Shown here in pieces: positions 38,591-48,053 of a stretch of 64,000 bases of DNA; the stretch's first letter is position 1, and each line of letters starts with the position of its first letter. The notes under the pieces were generated by a model. The model saw nothing but the letters and a program-made list of their open reading frames with translations. It was not told where the DNA came from and made no database searches. This DNA is from Crateriforma conspicua. GTDB taxonomy: Bacteria > Planctomycetota > Planctomycetia > Pirellulales > Pirellulaceae. The position numbers and the translations under genes are program-made. Where the stretch lies: the NCBI RefSeq assembly GCF_007752935.1, contig NZ_CP036319.1, forward strand, positions 1,302,001 to 1,366,000, in the 5' to 3' direction.

Positions 38591-38759
38591 CGGCACTAAC
38601 CCCGCATCGAACGGAACGTCGCCAACGCCCACTGGGGCGATGACTTGGATGCGTCAACGATACTGGCTCGGGTCGTTCAGCGGCAACATGACGCCGATGT
38701 GGACCGGCGTGGCAACTTCGCGTTCCATTGTTTCGGGCGACGAGGCTTGGATGCCGGAA

Positions 38760-39407
38760 TCAGCCGTTTTCCAACACCCACTGGGTTGCTTCGCGAGTCA
38801 ATGATGCCATGTCTCGCAAGTCGACTTTTTCTTTGATGCGTGCCCGATAGGTTTCCACCGTCTTGGGACTCAGGTTCATCGTCTTGGCGATGTCCTTGGT
38901 CGTCAAACCTTGGCCGATCAATCGGAATGTTTCCAATTCGCGATCCGAAAGGTTTTCCACCGGCGACTGTGCCACGGCGTCTTTGCCCATCACGGCACGC
39001 TGCAACATTTTGGCCGACAGTTCACGACTGATGTACAGTTCACCGCTGATCACGGTTCGAATCGCTTCGATGATCTTGTCGGTGACCTGTTGCTTGTTGA
39101 TATAGCCCTTGGCACCGGCGCGTAGGGCGCGTTCGGCGTACAGCGATTCGTCGAACATCGACCAAACCAGCGTTTTCAGTTCCGGTGTCTTGGTTTTTAG
39201 GATCTTGATCAGGTCGATGCCGCTGCCTGATTTCAGCGAGATATCGACGACCGCCAAATCCGGATGCGTTCGGTCGATCACTTCCAATGCCTCATCCTGG
39301 TCGGCGGCTTCGCCACAGACGGCCAAGTCGGGTTCCACGTCGACACGGGTGATCAATCCGTCACGTGTGCTGGGGTGGTCATCAACGATAACGATGCGGT
39401 GCAACAT
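38760..39407 (-). CDS. NarL/FixJ-type response regulator (LuxR DNA-binding domain)
   Basis: 215 residues from the ATG at 39407. The receiver domain shows IVIVDDHPSTRDGL, phosphoacceptor Asp55 in DLAVVDISLKSG, and GAKGYINKQQ. The LuxR helix-turn-helix is LSDRELETFRLIGQGLTTKD, followed by MNLSPKTVETYRARIKEK. It is the obvious partner of the LOV histidine kinase ending 4 bp upstream, whose HisKA_3 type domain normally pairs with NarL-type regulators. Output genes are unknown. Longer readings to 39653 overlap the kinase and have no similarity. Confidence 0.93.
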   Translation of the reverse strand: MLHRIVIVDDHPSTRDGLITRVDVEPDLAVCGEAADQDEALEVIDRTHPDLAVVDISLKSGSGIDLIKILKTKTPELKTLVWSMFDESLYAERALRAGAKGYINKQQVTDKIIEAIRTVISGELYISRELSAKMLQRAVMGKDAVAQSPVENLSDRELETFRLIGQGLTTKDIAKTMNLSPKTVETYRARIKEKVDLRDMASLTREATQWVLENG

Positions 39408-39411
39408 AAGA

Positions 39412-42201
39412 TCACTCGGTTGGTAAATCGGAAAGAAGTGCGATGAATTCCTCGTCGTCCTGTGCGACGGCGTCGCCGGGGAAGATACAGGCGACTTCCG
39501 TGCCGCCGTCGGGGCGTGGTCCGATCTGGATTTGGCCGCCGATTTGTCCGGCGCGGTAGTCCATGGTCCGCAGCCCCATGCCGCGATCCGCGTTGGGTTT
39601 CTTTGAAATTCCGACGCCATCGTCTTGGATTCGCAGTGACCATTGGTCGTCACGGAAGCCTAGTCGAACGCGTATGTTGGCCGCTTCGCCGTGGCGGACG
39701 GCATTGGTCACCGCTTCCTGAGCGATGCGGTACAGTTGGGTGGCCGTTTGATTCTCGCGAAACGGAACGGGACGATCGCATTCGAACCGGCAATTCACAC
39801 CGTGAAGTTCACGGATGCGATCGCACATTTCGGTCAACGCCGACGTCAATCCGTGACGGTCAACGTCCACCGGATTCATGCCTCGCGCCAGAGTACGGAC
39901 TTGCCGCAGTGTGCGATGGACCGATTCCCGCAACTTGCCAGCGATCCGCCGCAGTGACGCCAAGTCAACCGACGTCACGTCCCGGTCGATCGATGCACCC
40001 AGTGCGTCGGCCAGCATGCCCATGCCGGTCAGTTCTTGTCCCACGCCGTCGTGCAGGTCGTTTCCGATCCGCCAACTTTGTGCGGCTGCGATTTCCAAGA
40101 CTTCTTTTTCCAACGCCCGCCGCTGGGTCAGGTCCGTCAGTGCACCCAGCAGCCGAGCCGGCTGGCCCTCGGCATCACGGCTCAGCAGCGTGCGCTCTTT
40201 CACCACGGCATAGGTACCGTCACGACGCATCAAGCGGTATTCGATCAGCCCCTTCGAATCGTCCGCGCGTCCTTCGACGGCACGTGACGGTGATGAAATC
40301 ACACGCCGTAAATCATCGGGATGAATGTGTTGGTGCCACCACGTATCGACATCGACATCGCCGGATGGGCCGCCAAACTGTTCGTCAAAGACTTCATTCC
40401 ACCACATGCGTTGTCGTAGCAGATCGATGTCCCAGATCGCATCATTCGTGGCTCGCAACGCCAACCGCAAACGCTCTTCGCTTTTGGCCAGACGTCTGGC
40501 CGCCTGGGATCGTTGGATCACCACGCCCGCCAGTTGGGCAAAGTGTGAAAGCAACGAAAGCTCGGTTTCGGTCGGCCGAGCCGCGTGGGTGGAAAACATC
40601 GACAGCACACCCAACACGTCACGCTGGGTCGACAGAATGGGTTCGGCCCAACAAGAGCGAATTCCAGCCGCTTTGGCCAGCGGATGAATCAATTCGCTGC
40701 GTTCATGCAGATGGATATCGGGGATGATTTGCCGTTGACGCTGCGACGCGGCAAACGTACAGCAGCAGACGCCCGGTTCGATCGGCACCCGTTCCATGCG
40801 GCAACGCAGTTCCGGCGACAAGCGTGGCGCGCAAGCGCACCGTAGGGATTGACCGTCGTCGTCGATCAAGAAGATCGCCGCACTCATTCGCGCACACGAC
40901 GATTCCGCTTGCGTCACGATCAAACGCAGCAGTTCGTCGAACGGGGTGCCATCGCTTAGGGCGTCCAACAGCAGACGTTCTCGCTTTAGATCCGTCAGCG
41001 ATTGTTGCCGTTCGGTCACATCGCGTTCGATGCTGACGTAATGGGTCAGTTCACCGCGATCATTGTGGATCGGTGAAAGTGAAATTTCGTTCCAAAACAT
41101 CGACCCGTCTTTGCGATAGTTGCGCAACGTCACGGTGCACGCACTGCCTTGACGCAAGGCTTGACGCATGACGTGGATTTCAAACTGATCGCGATCATCG
41201 GCTTGCAGGAATCGGCAATTGCGGCCGACGATTTCTTCGCTGCGATATCCCGTCATCTTCTCGAAACTGGAATTGCAATAGACGACGGGAAAATCCGGGG
41301 CTCTGGCATCGGCGATCAGCACGCCCACTTGGGTCGCCTGCATGGCCAAGTTCTGGATTCGCATCAGCAAGGCGATGTCGTCATTGGTGCCGCTGGCGGC
41401 ATCTTGCTTGCCATTGCGAAACGTTCGCCACCGCGTCAGCTCGTGTTCCATTTCGCCGAAGAAACCACCCATGGCATCGCCGGGGGCCGTGACGCCTTGG
41501 TGCCACTCGTTCTTCAGCCGAACCGCATCGCCGGGACGCCACCGATCCATCCATTTTGCCAAAGCGGGTTGGGCAGAAAGCAGCGCGGTGATTTCTGGTT
41601 CCAGTTTCAATTCACGATGCGATTCGGTCCAATCGTGGGCTCGCCGAACAAATGCCAGGAACAGTTCCAAACGCTGGGACCAAACCGGCGCCAATGCACT
41701 GCGGATCGCCGCCGAGCAAAGATCGGCTTCGCCAATGCGCAGAAACGTCGCCACACTGCAGACGAACAGCGAATGTTCCAGCGCGGGGTGATCGCTGGGC
41801 CATTGTTCCAGTGGCGGATCGACGTCGTTCAGCCGGTCCATCTGGCTGAGAAGTTCCTGGCGACTCGGGGCGGGCGCGTCCAGCAGTGCGGCGATGTCGG
41901 TCGCGCTGTGGGCACCGGGGCCTTCGTTGGGGCCGACGGTCGCCGGATTCGGTGTCAGCAACATTGCGACGTGCCTGCCCAGGCAGTACGGGTTGTTGCA
42001 AAACCGCGAAAGATAGACGAACAGCCGTTCCTTGAATCGAAACGGCAGCGGATTATCCAAGTAGGCGACTTGAGCCTGACGCCATAGGTCCCAAGCCAAC
42101 TCGGGCGTGGGGAATGACAACTCAAAGAAACTTGGAATCGTCCCAAATCGATCAAAGATTTCCTGACGAATCGAATCGGCCTGAATCGCTACACCGTTCA
42201 T
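39412..42201 (-). CDS. Sensor histidine kinase with AhpD-like, LOV, GAF and PAS domains
   Basis: 929 residues from the ATG at 42201. In order: an AhpD/CMD-like helical domain (about 12-180, Cys68, Cys73, His77 in CNNPYCLGRH); a LOV domain (284-400) with GRNCRFLQ (Cys329 is the flavin-adduct cysteine) and NYRKDGSMFWNEISLSPI; GAF (about 410-560); PAS (about 570-700, WDIDLLRQRMWWNEVFD); HisKA_3 with His717 in NDLHDGVGQELTGM; and HATPase (VTNAVRHGEA, DDGVGI, DRGMGLRTM). No membrane segment, so cytoplasmic. The LOV set predicts FMN binding and blue-light control of autophosphorylation. The flavin-contacting Gln near the C-terminus of LOV is Glu392. Together with the regulator 4 bp downstream it forms a light-responsive two-component system. 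Confidence 0.9.
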   Translation of the reverse strand: MNGVAIQADSIRQEIFDRFGTIPSFFELSFPTPELAWDLWRQAQVAYLDNPLPFRFKERLFVYLSRFCNNPYCLGRHVAMLLTPNPATVGPNEGPGAHSATDIAALLDAPAPSRQELLSQMDRLNDVDPPLEQWPSDHPALEHSLFVCSVATFLRIGEADLCSAAIRSALAPVWSQRLELFLAFVRRAHDWTESHRELKLEPEITALLSAQPALAKWMDRWRPGDAVRLKNEWHQGVTAPGDAMGGFFGEMEHELTRWRTFRNGKQDAASGTNDDIALLMRIQNLAMQATQVGVLIADARAPDFPVVYCNSSFEKMTGYRSEEIVGRNCRFLQADDRDQFEIHVMRQALRQGSACTVTLRNYRKDGSMFWNEISLSPIHNDRGELTHYVSIERDVTERQQSLTDLKRERLLLDALSDGTPFDELLRLIVTQAESSCARMSAAIFLIDDDGQSLRCACAPRLSPELRCRMERVPIEPGVCCCTFAASQRQRQIIPDIHLHERSELIHPLAKAAGIRSCWAEPILSTQRDVLGVLSMFSTHAARPTETELSLLSHFAQLAGVVIQRSQAARRLAKSEERLRLALRATNDAIWDIDLLRQRMWWNEVFDEQFGGPSGDVDVDTWWHQHIHPDDLRRVISSPSRAVEGRADDSKGLIEYRLMRRDGTYAVVKERTLLSRDAEGQPARLLGALTDLTQRRALEKEVLEIAAAQSWRIGNDLHDGVGQELTGMGMLADALGASIDRDVTSVDLASLRRIAGKLRESVHRTLRQVRTLARGMNPVDVDRHGLTSALTEMCDRIRELHGVNCRFECDRPVPFRENQTATQLYRIAQEAVTNAVRHGEAANIRVRLGFRDDQWSLRIQDDGVGISKKPNADRGMGLRTMDYRAGQIGGQIQIGPRPDGGTEVACIFPGDAVAQDDEEFIALLSDLPTE

Positions 42202-42306
42202 GATCCATTTAACATACGACAAAGCGGTGGTCCTTCCATCACCGAAACCGACCATGGGGCAACGCGTCTTATCGACGCAGTGTCGAGTTGTGGTCCCACG
42301 GTTCGT

Positions 42307-44841
42307 ATGTGTCGTGTGATGACGCGATCCGCCGTTGATCGGCCGGATGGCTCGTCCATCGCACCGCCCCACCCCCAAATTCCCGCCTTGGTATACGGAT
42401 TTTTCGTCGTGAGTTTTCTTCGAATCAGTGGCCTGTTTTGTGCCACATCACAGGTGCGACCCGTCGTCGCACTCCTTTGTGTCGGCCTGTTTTTCTTGGT
42501 GCACCATCCTTGGTCCGCGGCGCAGCCGACGCGAGTTTCCAATCCCGTGGACCGAGCGGCCGAACCGGACCAGTTTGATCTGATGACCCGGTGGGGGCGG
42601 AATGTCACCGCGGACAACGCGTGGCGTGAATACCCGCGGCCGGGAATGAAGCGGGACCGTTGGCAATCGCTGAACGGTTTGTGGGATTTTCACCTTAGCG
42701 GCGATTCACAGCGTTGGACCGGGGGCCGAATTGAAAACGCCAGGCAAGATCCGCTGGCTGATGGACTTCCCGATCTGCCCAGTGCGTTTGATAAAAAGAT
42801 CTTGGTTCCTTTCAGCCCTGAAACTCAGCTGTCGGGAATCAATCGCAGCGTGCGTCCGCAACAGGTGATGTTCTATCGTCGGTCCATTCGCATTCCCGAC
42901 GATTGGCGAAACGATCGAATCCTGGTCCACTTCGAAGCGGTCGACTGGCACGCAATCGTGCTGTGCAACGGGACCAAAGTTGCCGATCACCGTGGCGGCT
43001 ACGTTCCGTTTTCCTGTGACATCACCGATGCATTGGATGACAGGGACCAACAGCAGATCGTCGTCATCGCGTGGGACCCGACCAACATGGGTGACCAGAC
43101 GATCGGCAAGCAAGCCCTGCCGGAATCCAGAAAAGGCTTTCGGTACAACCCCAACAGCGGCATCTGGCAAAGTGTTTGGATGGAACCGGTGCCCAAGGCG
43201 GCTTCCATCGCTCAATTGAAAATCACGCCGGTCGCACATCAGAAAGCCATTGATGTCCGCGTGGATACGGATCACGCCGCTAACGACATGACGGTTCGTC
43301 TGAATGCCGGTGATGCAGCGCATGTGGTCGACGGACGACCGGGACAGACGATTCGAATCGATTTGGATGACCAGTTTCAGTGGTGGTCACCGGATGATCC
43401 GAATCTGCATGACCTGTCGATCCAATTGCGACGCGACGATCGGGTGATCGATACCGTCGAAAGCTATTTCGCGTTGCGAACGGTCGATACCCAAGTCGAC
43501 GGCGATGGGAACCAACGTATTCATCTCAATGGCCAGCCGATCTTTCAGTTCGGTCCGCTTGACCAAGGCTATTGGCCCGAAAGCGCGATGACGCCACCAT
43601 CAGAGGACGCGGTGCGTTATGACCTGCAATATCTGAAAGACATCGGATGCAACATGGTCCGAGTGCACATCAAGGTGCATCCGCGTGCTTGGTACTACGA
43701 AGCCGATCGCAAAGGCCTGTTGGTCTGGCAGGACTTCGTTTGCACACGCAAGTTTGATTCCAAGATCACAGCCGAAAGCGGACAACAGTGGGAACAAGAA
43801 CAGGTGGAAATGGTCCGCCATCTGTACAACCACCCGTCGATCATTCAGTGGGTGGTGTTCAACGAAGGCTGGGGCCAATATGACACCGAAAGGCTGACAC
43901 GGTGGGCCGAGGACCTGGATCCCAGTCGTTTGGTGACCTGTGCCAGTGGCTGGACCGATCATCCGGTCGGTGATCTTTATGACAACCACGACTATTCCTT
44001 CAACATCTCGCCGGCCCATGGATGGAATTTCGACGACCGCGCGACTTTGTGTGGTGAATGTGGCGGTTTCAACGTGTTGGTCGATGACCACCGCTGGCAT
44101 GCCGATCAAACGCTTCGCCCCGTCGTGAATCCGGCTGGCGAAAAGGGACGCGAAGGTTACGCCAATCCAGAATCCTGGAAACAACGCTATCAGACTTGGT
44201 TGACCAATTTGCGTTTGATGAAGCCGCACGGATTGAACGCAGCGGTCTATACCCAAATCTCCGACGTCGAACATGAGTGCAATGGATGGCTGACCTATGA
44301 CCGAGAAATCAGCAAGATCGCGGCTGATGATTTACGACGCATGCATCGGCAACTGTACCAACCGATCCACAGTGATTCTTTGATCGACCTGTCATCCAAG
44401 ACGTGGACGGATTGGTCGGGCAAGCTGACGCCTGGTTGGCGGACAGCCGACGTGGACGTGACGCAGGGGAAATCGGTTTCTATGCGCCGCGCCGAAAGCC
44501 TCAAGCCACAACGTACCGCCGATGATGGCCCGGTGCGAATTCGCGGAGAGTTTGATTTGTCGACGCAACCCGAACGGCTGGCCATCCACACTGTGGGAAC
44601 CGGTCGTTGGGAACTATCGATCAACGGCAAAACAATGATGAACATCACCAACAGCGACCGCGCCCGTTATGTCCCCTACAGCACGGTGTTGTTGCCGCCG
44701 GAGGCACTCGATGCACTGATCGACGGCACGAACGTCATCGCGTTGAAGGTGTCCCGGTTCAAAGAAGACGAAGGCAACTTGGTCGACTTTGCCCTGTTGT
44801 CGGTGTCCCGCGAAGAGCCCTCGGTGAACGACCCCAAGTAG
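42307..44841 (+). CDS. Exported GH2 glycoside hydrolase (galactosidase/glucuronidase-type)
   Basis: 844 residues from the ATG at 42307; a GTG at 42409 would place a signal peptide (VALLCVGLFFLVHHPWSAA) nearer the N-terminus and is a serious alternative. Domains: sugar-binding (SLNGLWDFHLSG ... VMFYRRSIRIP), Ig-like, then TIM barrel with acid/base Glu520 in VVFNEGWGQ and nucleophile Glu584 in LCGECGG. After the barrel, a jelly-roll-like domain (LSIDGKTMMN-like ELSINGKTMMN) follows. This layout fits the GH2 group of beta-galactosidase/beta-glucuronidase-like enzymes common in Bacteroidetes and planctomycetes; substrate unknown. It diverges from the LOV kinase gene. Confidence 0.85.
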   Translation: MCRVMTRSAVDRPDGSSIAPPHPQIPALVYGFFVVSFLRISGLFCATSQVRPVVALLCVGLFFLVHHPWSAAQPTRVSNPVDRAAEPDQFDLMTRWGRNVTADNAWREYPRPGMKRDRWQSLNGLWDFHLSGDSQRWTGGRIENARQDPLADGLPDLPSAFDKKILVPFSPETQLSGINRSVRPQQVMFYRRSIRIPDDWRNDRILVHFEAVDWHAIVLCNGTKVADHRGGYVPFSCDITDALDDRDQQQIVVIAWDPTNMGDQTIGKQALPESRKGFRYNPNSGIWQSVWMEPVPKAASIAQLKITPVAHQKAIDVRVDTDHAANDMTVRLNAGDAAHVVDGRPGQTIRIDLDDQFQWWSPDDPNLHDLSIQLRRDDRVIDTVESYFALRTVDTQVDGDGNQRIHLNGQPIFQFGPLDQGYWPESAMTPPSEDAVRYDLQYLKDIGCNMVRVHIKVHPRAWYYEADRKGLLVWQDFVCTRKFDSKITAESGQQWEQEQVEMVRHLYNHPSIIQWVVFNEGWGQYDTERLTRWAEDLDPSRLVTCASGWTDHPVGDLYDNHDYSFNISPAHGWNFDDRATLCGECGGFNVLVDDHRWHADQTLRPVVNPAGEKGREGYANPESWKQRYQTWLTNLRLMKPHGLNAAVYTQISDVEHECNGWLTYDREISKIAADDLRRMHRQLYQPIHSDSLIDLSSKTWTDWSGKLTPGWRTADVDVTQGKSVSMRRAESLKPQRTADDGPVRIRGEFDLSTQPERLAIHTVGTGRWELSINGKTMMNITNSDRARYVPYSTVLLPPEALDALIDGTNVIALKVSRFKEDEGNLVDFALLSVSREEPSVNDPK

Positions 44842-44891
44842 ACGTGTCGCACCTGACAGGGATGTCGAAAAGGGACCGAATCGTGCGTCGC

Positions 44892-46001
44892 CTAGCGTGG
44901 CGGAGAACCGCCAGCATTTCGCTGCGGTTTTTCCGCCACCGTGTCGATGCGGACTGCTTTTTTGCCTTTGAAAGCCCCGGCACGCACGTTGAACTTGTGC
45001 ACGTCCTGGATGGACAGTTCCAGGGAATCCGTGACTTCCTTTTCGGTGGCAATCACATCACCCACGTTCAACGCCAGCAAATCACTGGTGTTGATCTTGG
45101 ATCGTGCCAGCGTGACGACCACGTTGACGGGCGCTTCATCCAGGTTGTATTCGATTTGGCGTCGCGATTCTTCGGTCGGAGCTTCGCGTCCGTAGCCGAC
45201 CCAACCGTTGCGTGACAGTTGCGAGTTGTATTTTTCGACGGTGTTGAAAGGAATACAAAGATTCAACATCCCGCGATTTTTGCCGATCACGATCTCAAAG
45301 CTAACCAGGATTACGACTTCATTGGGCGGAACGATCTGGACCAGTTGTGGGTTGCTTTCGGTGCTTTCGACCGACAGGTCCAATTCGATGATGTTTTGCC
45401 AAGCATCTTTCAAGTGACTTAAGAACAACTTGACGACGCGATTCATCAAGCGTGTTTCGATCTCGGTCAACGGTCGCCGAATGACGTCGCCGGGGACCGG
45501 GTCGCCGCCCAGCATTCGGTCGATGATCGTGTACGACAGTGCCGGATTGATGTCCAGAATCCAGTGGCCGTCCAGCGGTTCGGTGCTGATGACGTTGAAG
45601 CAACTGGGGTTGTCCAGGCTGAAGACGAACTCGCTGTAGGTCAGTTGATCGACGCTAAGCAGTTTGACTTCGATCATCGTCCGCAGCATGCCGCTGACCG
45701 ACGCGCCGAAGTTCCGCGCGATGACTTCATGCAGCGATTGCATCGCCCGCATCTGTTCTTTGCCGACCCGTTCGGGACGTTTGAAGTCATACGCCATGAC
45801 TCTGGCATCACCGACGCCGTGGTGATACGGAGCGCCGCTGGGTTGCCGGGCCGACGCGGTACGAACCCCGGCGGATACCGGTTCGGGCGGACCTTCGTCG
45901 GTGAACTTGGGGGCTTCGGGTGGACCGTCGTCGTCACCCATGCCCTCCATGGCGCGGAGCAGACTTTCGACCTGATTCTGGCTAAGTGATTCGTCCGACA
46001 T
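44892..46001 (-). CDS. fliM: Flagellar motor switch protein FliM
   Basis: 369 residues from the ATG at 46001 (MSDESLSQNQVESLLRAMEG), the FliM N-terminal CheY-binding segment. A Pro/Glu/Gly-rich linker follows, then the middle domain (YDFKRPERVGKEQMRAMQSL, DPVPGDVIRRPLTEIE, LMNRVVKLFLSHLKDAW) and a C-terminal SpoA domain (VNVVVTLARSKINTSDLLAL ... GDVI). It forms the C-ring and reverses rotation when CheY-P binds. No other flagellar gene is nearby, an isolated location. A longer reading to 46067 lacks similarity. Confidence 0.95.
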   Translation of the reverse strand: MSDESLSQNQVESLLRAMEGMGDDDGPPEAPKFTDEGPPEPVSAGVRTASARQPSGAPYHHGVGDARVMAYDFKRPERVGKEQMRAMQSLHEVIARNFGASVSGMLRTMIEVKLLSVDQLTYSEFVFSLDNPSCFNVISTEPLDGHWILDINPALSYTIIDRMLGGDPVPGDVIRRPLTEIETRLMNRVVKLFLSHLKDAWQNIIELDLSVESTESNPQLVQIVPPNEVVILVSFEIVIGKNRGMLNLCIPFNTVEKYNSQLSRNGWVGYGREAPTEESRRQIEYNLDEAPVNVVVTLARSKINTSDLLALNVGDVIATEKEVTDSLELSIQDVHKFNVRAGAFKGKKAVRIDTVAEKPQRNAGGSPPR

Positions 46002-46237
46002 GGCAGCGAAATACCGTCCTGGTTTGCGGGACCGCGGATTCGACAGGCGTGTCCACAGCACCCGCAAAGAATACGCGATGTCGGTCCGGCGATGCGAGTC
46101 CAGAATTGCCCGTCATCGCGATCGGCAAACGAGCCGTCGGCAAGCTCGGGAACGCCGTGAAACACGCCATCTAGCACCGTCCGGCGTGCAGAGAATCCCT
46201 TCAGGTTGAGATCGTCGATGCGGCCCGTCGGTACCAA

Positions 46238-47512
46238 TCAGGTGCGGATATTACCGTCGCCCTGGACGATGTACTTGTACGTCGTCAATTCACGCAGCCC
46301 GCACGGTCCACGAGCGTGAAACTTGTCGGTCGAAATACCGATTTCGGCACCCAGTCCGAACATTCCACCGTCGTTGAATCGCGTACTGGCGTTCACCATG
46401 ACCGCTGAACTGTCGACGCCGCTGGTGAATTGTTCGGCGGCCCGCACATTGTCGGTCACGATGGCGTCGGTGTGATGGGACCCATATCGATTGATCAGCC
46501 CGACTGCTTCGTCCAGCGAATCGACAACGCGGACGCTGATGATCGGCCCCAGGTATTCCGCCGACCAGTCGGATTCTTGGGCTTCCAACGAACCAGGGAC
46601 CAATTTCGCCGCGCGATCGTCGCACCGCATTTCAATCGGGTATGACGACAATCGTTCGGCGATCGCCGGCAGAACCGTCGTCGCGATGTCCGCGTGGATC
46701 AACAAGGATTCGCAGGCGTTGCAAACACCCATTCGCTGGCATTTGGCGTTTTCGATGATGTTCACCGCCATCGGAACGTCGGCATTGCGGTCGACATAGA
46801 CGTGGCAATTGCCGTCAAAGTGTTTGATCACCGGCATCGTCGCTTCGCTGGTGACACGGCGGATCAAGCCTTCGCCGCCGCGGGGAATCGCCACATCGAT
46901 GCAATCGGACATCGAAAGAAACTGGCCCACGGCTTGCCGATCCGTCGTTTGGACCAGCTGGACAGCATCCCCGGGCAATCCGATTTCCCGTGCCGACTGT
47001 TGCAGCAATTCGACGATGGCACGGCTGCTGTGGATGGCTTCTTTACCGCCGCGAAGGATGACGGCGTTTCCGCTTTTGACACAAATCGCTGCGGCATCGG
47101 CGGTCACATTCGGCCGGCTTTCGTAGATGAAAAAGACCACGCCCAGCGGGACGCGTCGTTTAACGATCCGTAATCCGCCGGGACGCGTGAACCCGTCGAT
47201 GACTTCGCCGATCGGGTCCGACAACGCAGCGATTTCGCGAAGGGCTTGTGCGATGCCATCGACGCGATTCTTGTCCAGACGCAGCCGATCCACCGCAGCG
47301 TCGCTCAAGTTGTAATCGGGGGCCGCGGCCACATCTTTGGCGTTGGCCTGCAGAATCGTGTCCAAATCCGCGACCAGGCGATCGGCCGAATCGAAGAGCC
47401 AACGGTTCTTCAATTCCGTATCGATGTTGGCAAGTTCGTACGACGCAGCTTTGGCTTTCTGGGCGGTTTCGGCACAGTATCCGGCAAGATCAATTTCAGT
47501 GGTGGTCGACAT
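46238..47512 (-). CDS. proA: Gamma-glutamyl phosphate reductase ProA
   Basis: 424 residues from the ATG at 47512; an upstream frame adds 16 residues without similarity. ProA reduces gamma-glutamyl phosphate with NADPH to glutamate semialdehyde, the second step of proline synthesis. The aldehyde-dehydrogenase-fold motifs are present: RRVPLGVVFFIYESRPNVT, KSGNAVILRGGKEAIHS, GVCNACES around the active cysteine, GLGAEIGISTDKFHARGPCG and ELTTYKY. Full length and colinear with E. coli ProA. No proB or proC in the window; monocistronic. Confidence 0.96.
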   Translation of the reverse strand: MSTTTEIDLAGYCAETAQKAKAASYELANIDTELKNRWLFDSADRLVADLDTILQANAKDVAAAPDYNLSDAAVDRLRLDKNRVDGIAQALREIAALSDPIGEVIDGFTRPGGLRIVKRRVPLGVVFFIYESRPNVTADAAAICVKSGNAVILRGGKEAIHSSRAIVELLQQSAREIGLPGDAVQLVQTTDRQAVGQFLSMSDCIDVAIPRGGEGLIRRVTSEATMPVIKHFDGNCHVYVDRNADVPMAVNIIENAKCQRMGVCNACESLLIHADIATTVLPAIAERLSSYPIEMRCDDRAAKLVPGSLEAQESDWSAEYLGPIISVRVVDSLDEAVGLINRYGSHHTDAIVTDNVRAAEQFTSGVDSSAVMVNASTRFNDGGMFGLGAEIGISTDKFHARGPCGLRELTTYKYIVQGDGNIRT

Positions 47513-47656
47513 GGACGGTCGTTCGAATGTGGGGCGGTCGGCGGTTGAACGTCGTGACAATTGTCAGTGTGAACCGCGAAAGGGTCAACGCAAGGCGGCG
47601 GGATCGGATTGATTCACGGAAAAAGCGTCTGAGTCTGACGGGCCCAATTGAGCGGA

Positions 47657-47956
47657 TCAGGCGTCAATGACGTCCCGCAGACGGTCCCGAAGTTCTGTTT
47701 CGGTCATCGATCGCACGGCGATTCGTTTGCACCGACTGGCCTGACCGCTGCAGATGGAAATGTTCGATTTGGCGATTTTGAAAAATTTGGCCAATCCCTG
47801 AATGACCGCCGCGTTGGCTTTCCCGTCTTCCGGCGGCGATGTGACGGCCACCCGAAGTGCGTCGGCGTGGCGGCCCCCGATTTTGGCCCGCTTGGCTTTG
47901 GGTGTGACGCGAACGTCGAATCGCAGTTCATCGTCGCGGTGTTCGATCGGGATCAT
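47657..47956 (-). CDS. DUF167 family protein (YggU-like)
   Basis: 99 residues. The conserved core is LRFDVRVTPKAKRAKIGG, ALRVAVTSPPEDGKANAAVI and KFFKIAKSNISICSGQASRCKR. It is a small cytoplasmic alpha/beta protein found across bacteria and archaea, with no established role. It lies 144 bp after the proA start on the same strand and diverges from the LysR gene with a 97-bp spacer. Confidence 0.9.
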   Translation of the reverse strand: MIPIEHRDDELRFDVRVTPKAKRAKIGGRHADALRVAVTSPPEDGKANAAVIQGLAKFFKIAKSNISICSGQASRCKRIAVRSMTETELRDRLRDVIDA

Positions 47957-48053
47957 GACGGTGGACGCAATGCGGATCGTGACGTCGGTCGGCTTCGGTT
48001 ATGATTGCCGACGGTCTGATCGCTCTATCCTATCGGTCTGTGGCAAAGTGTAA

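Noticed and set aside
41149-42087. 312-codon plus-strand frame opposite the LOV kinase
   Set aside because: Antisense shadow of strong domains on the minus strand.
46002-46237. Possible short gene between fliM and proA
   Set aside because: Frames on both strands lack similarity and cross into fliM; nothing supports expression.
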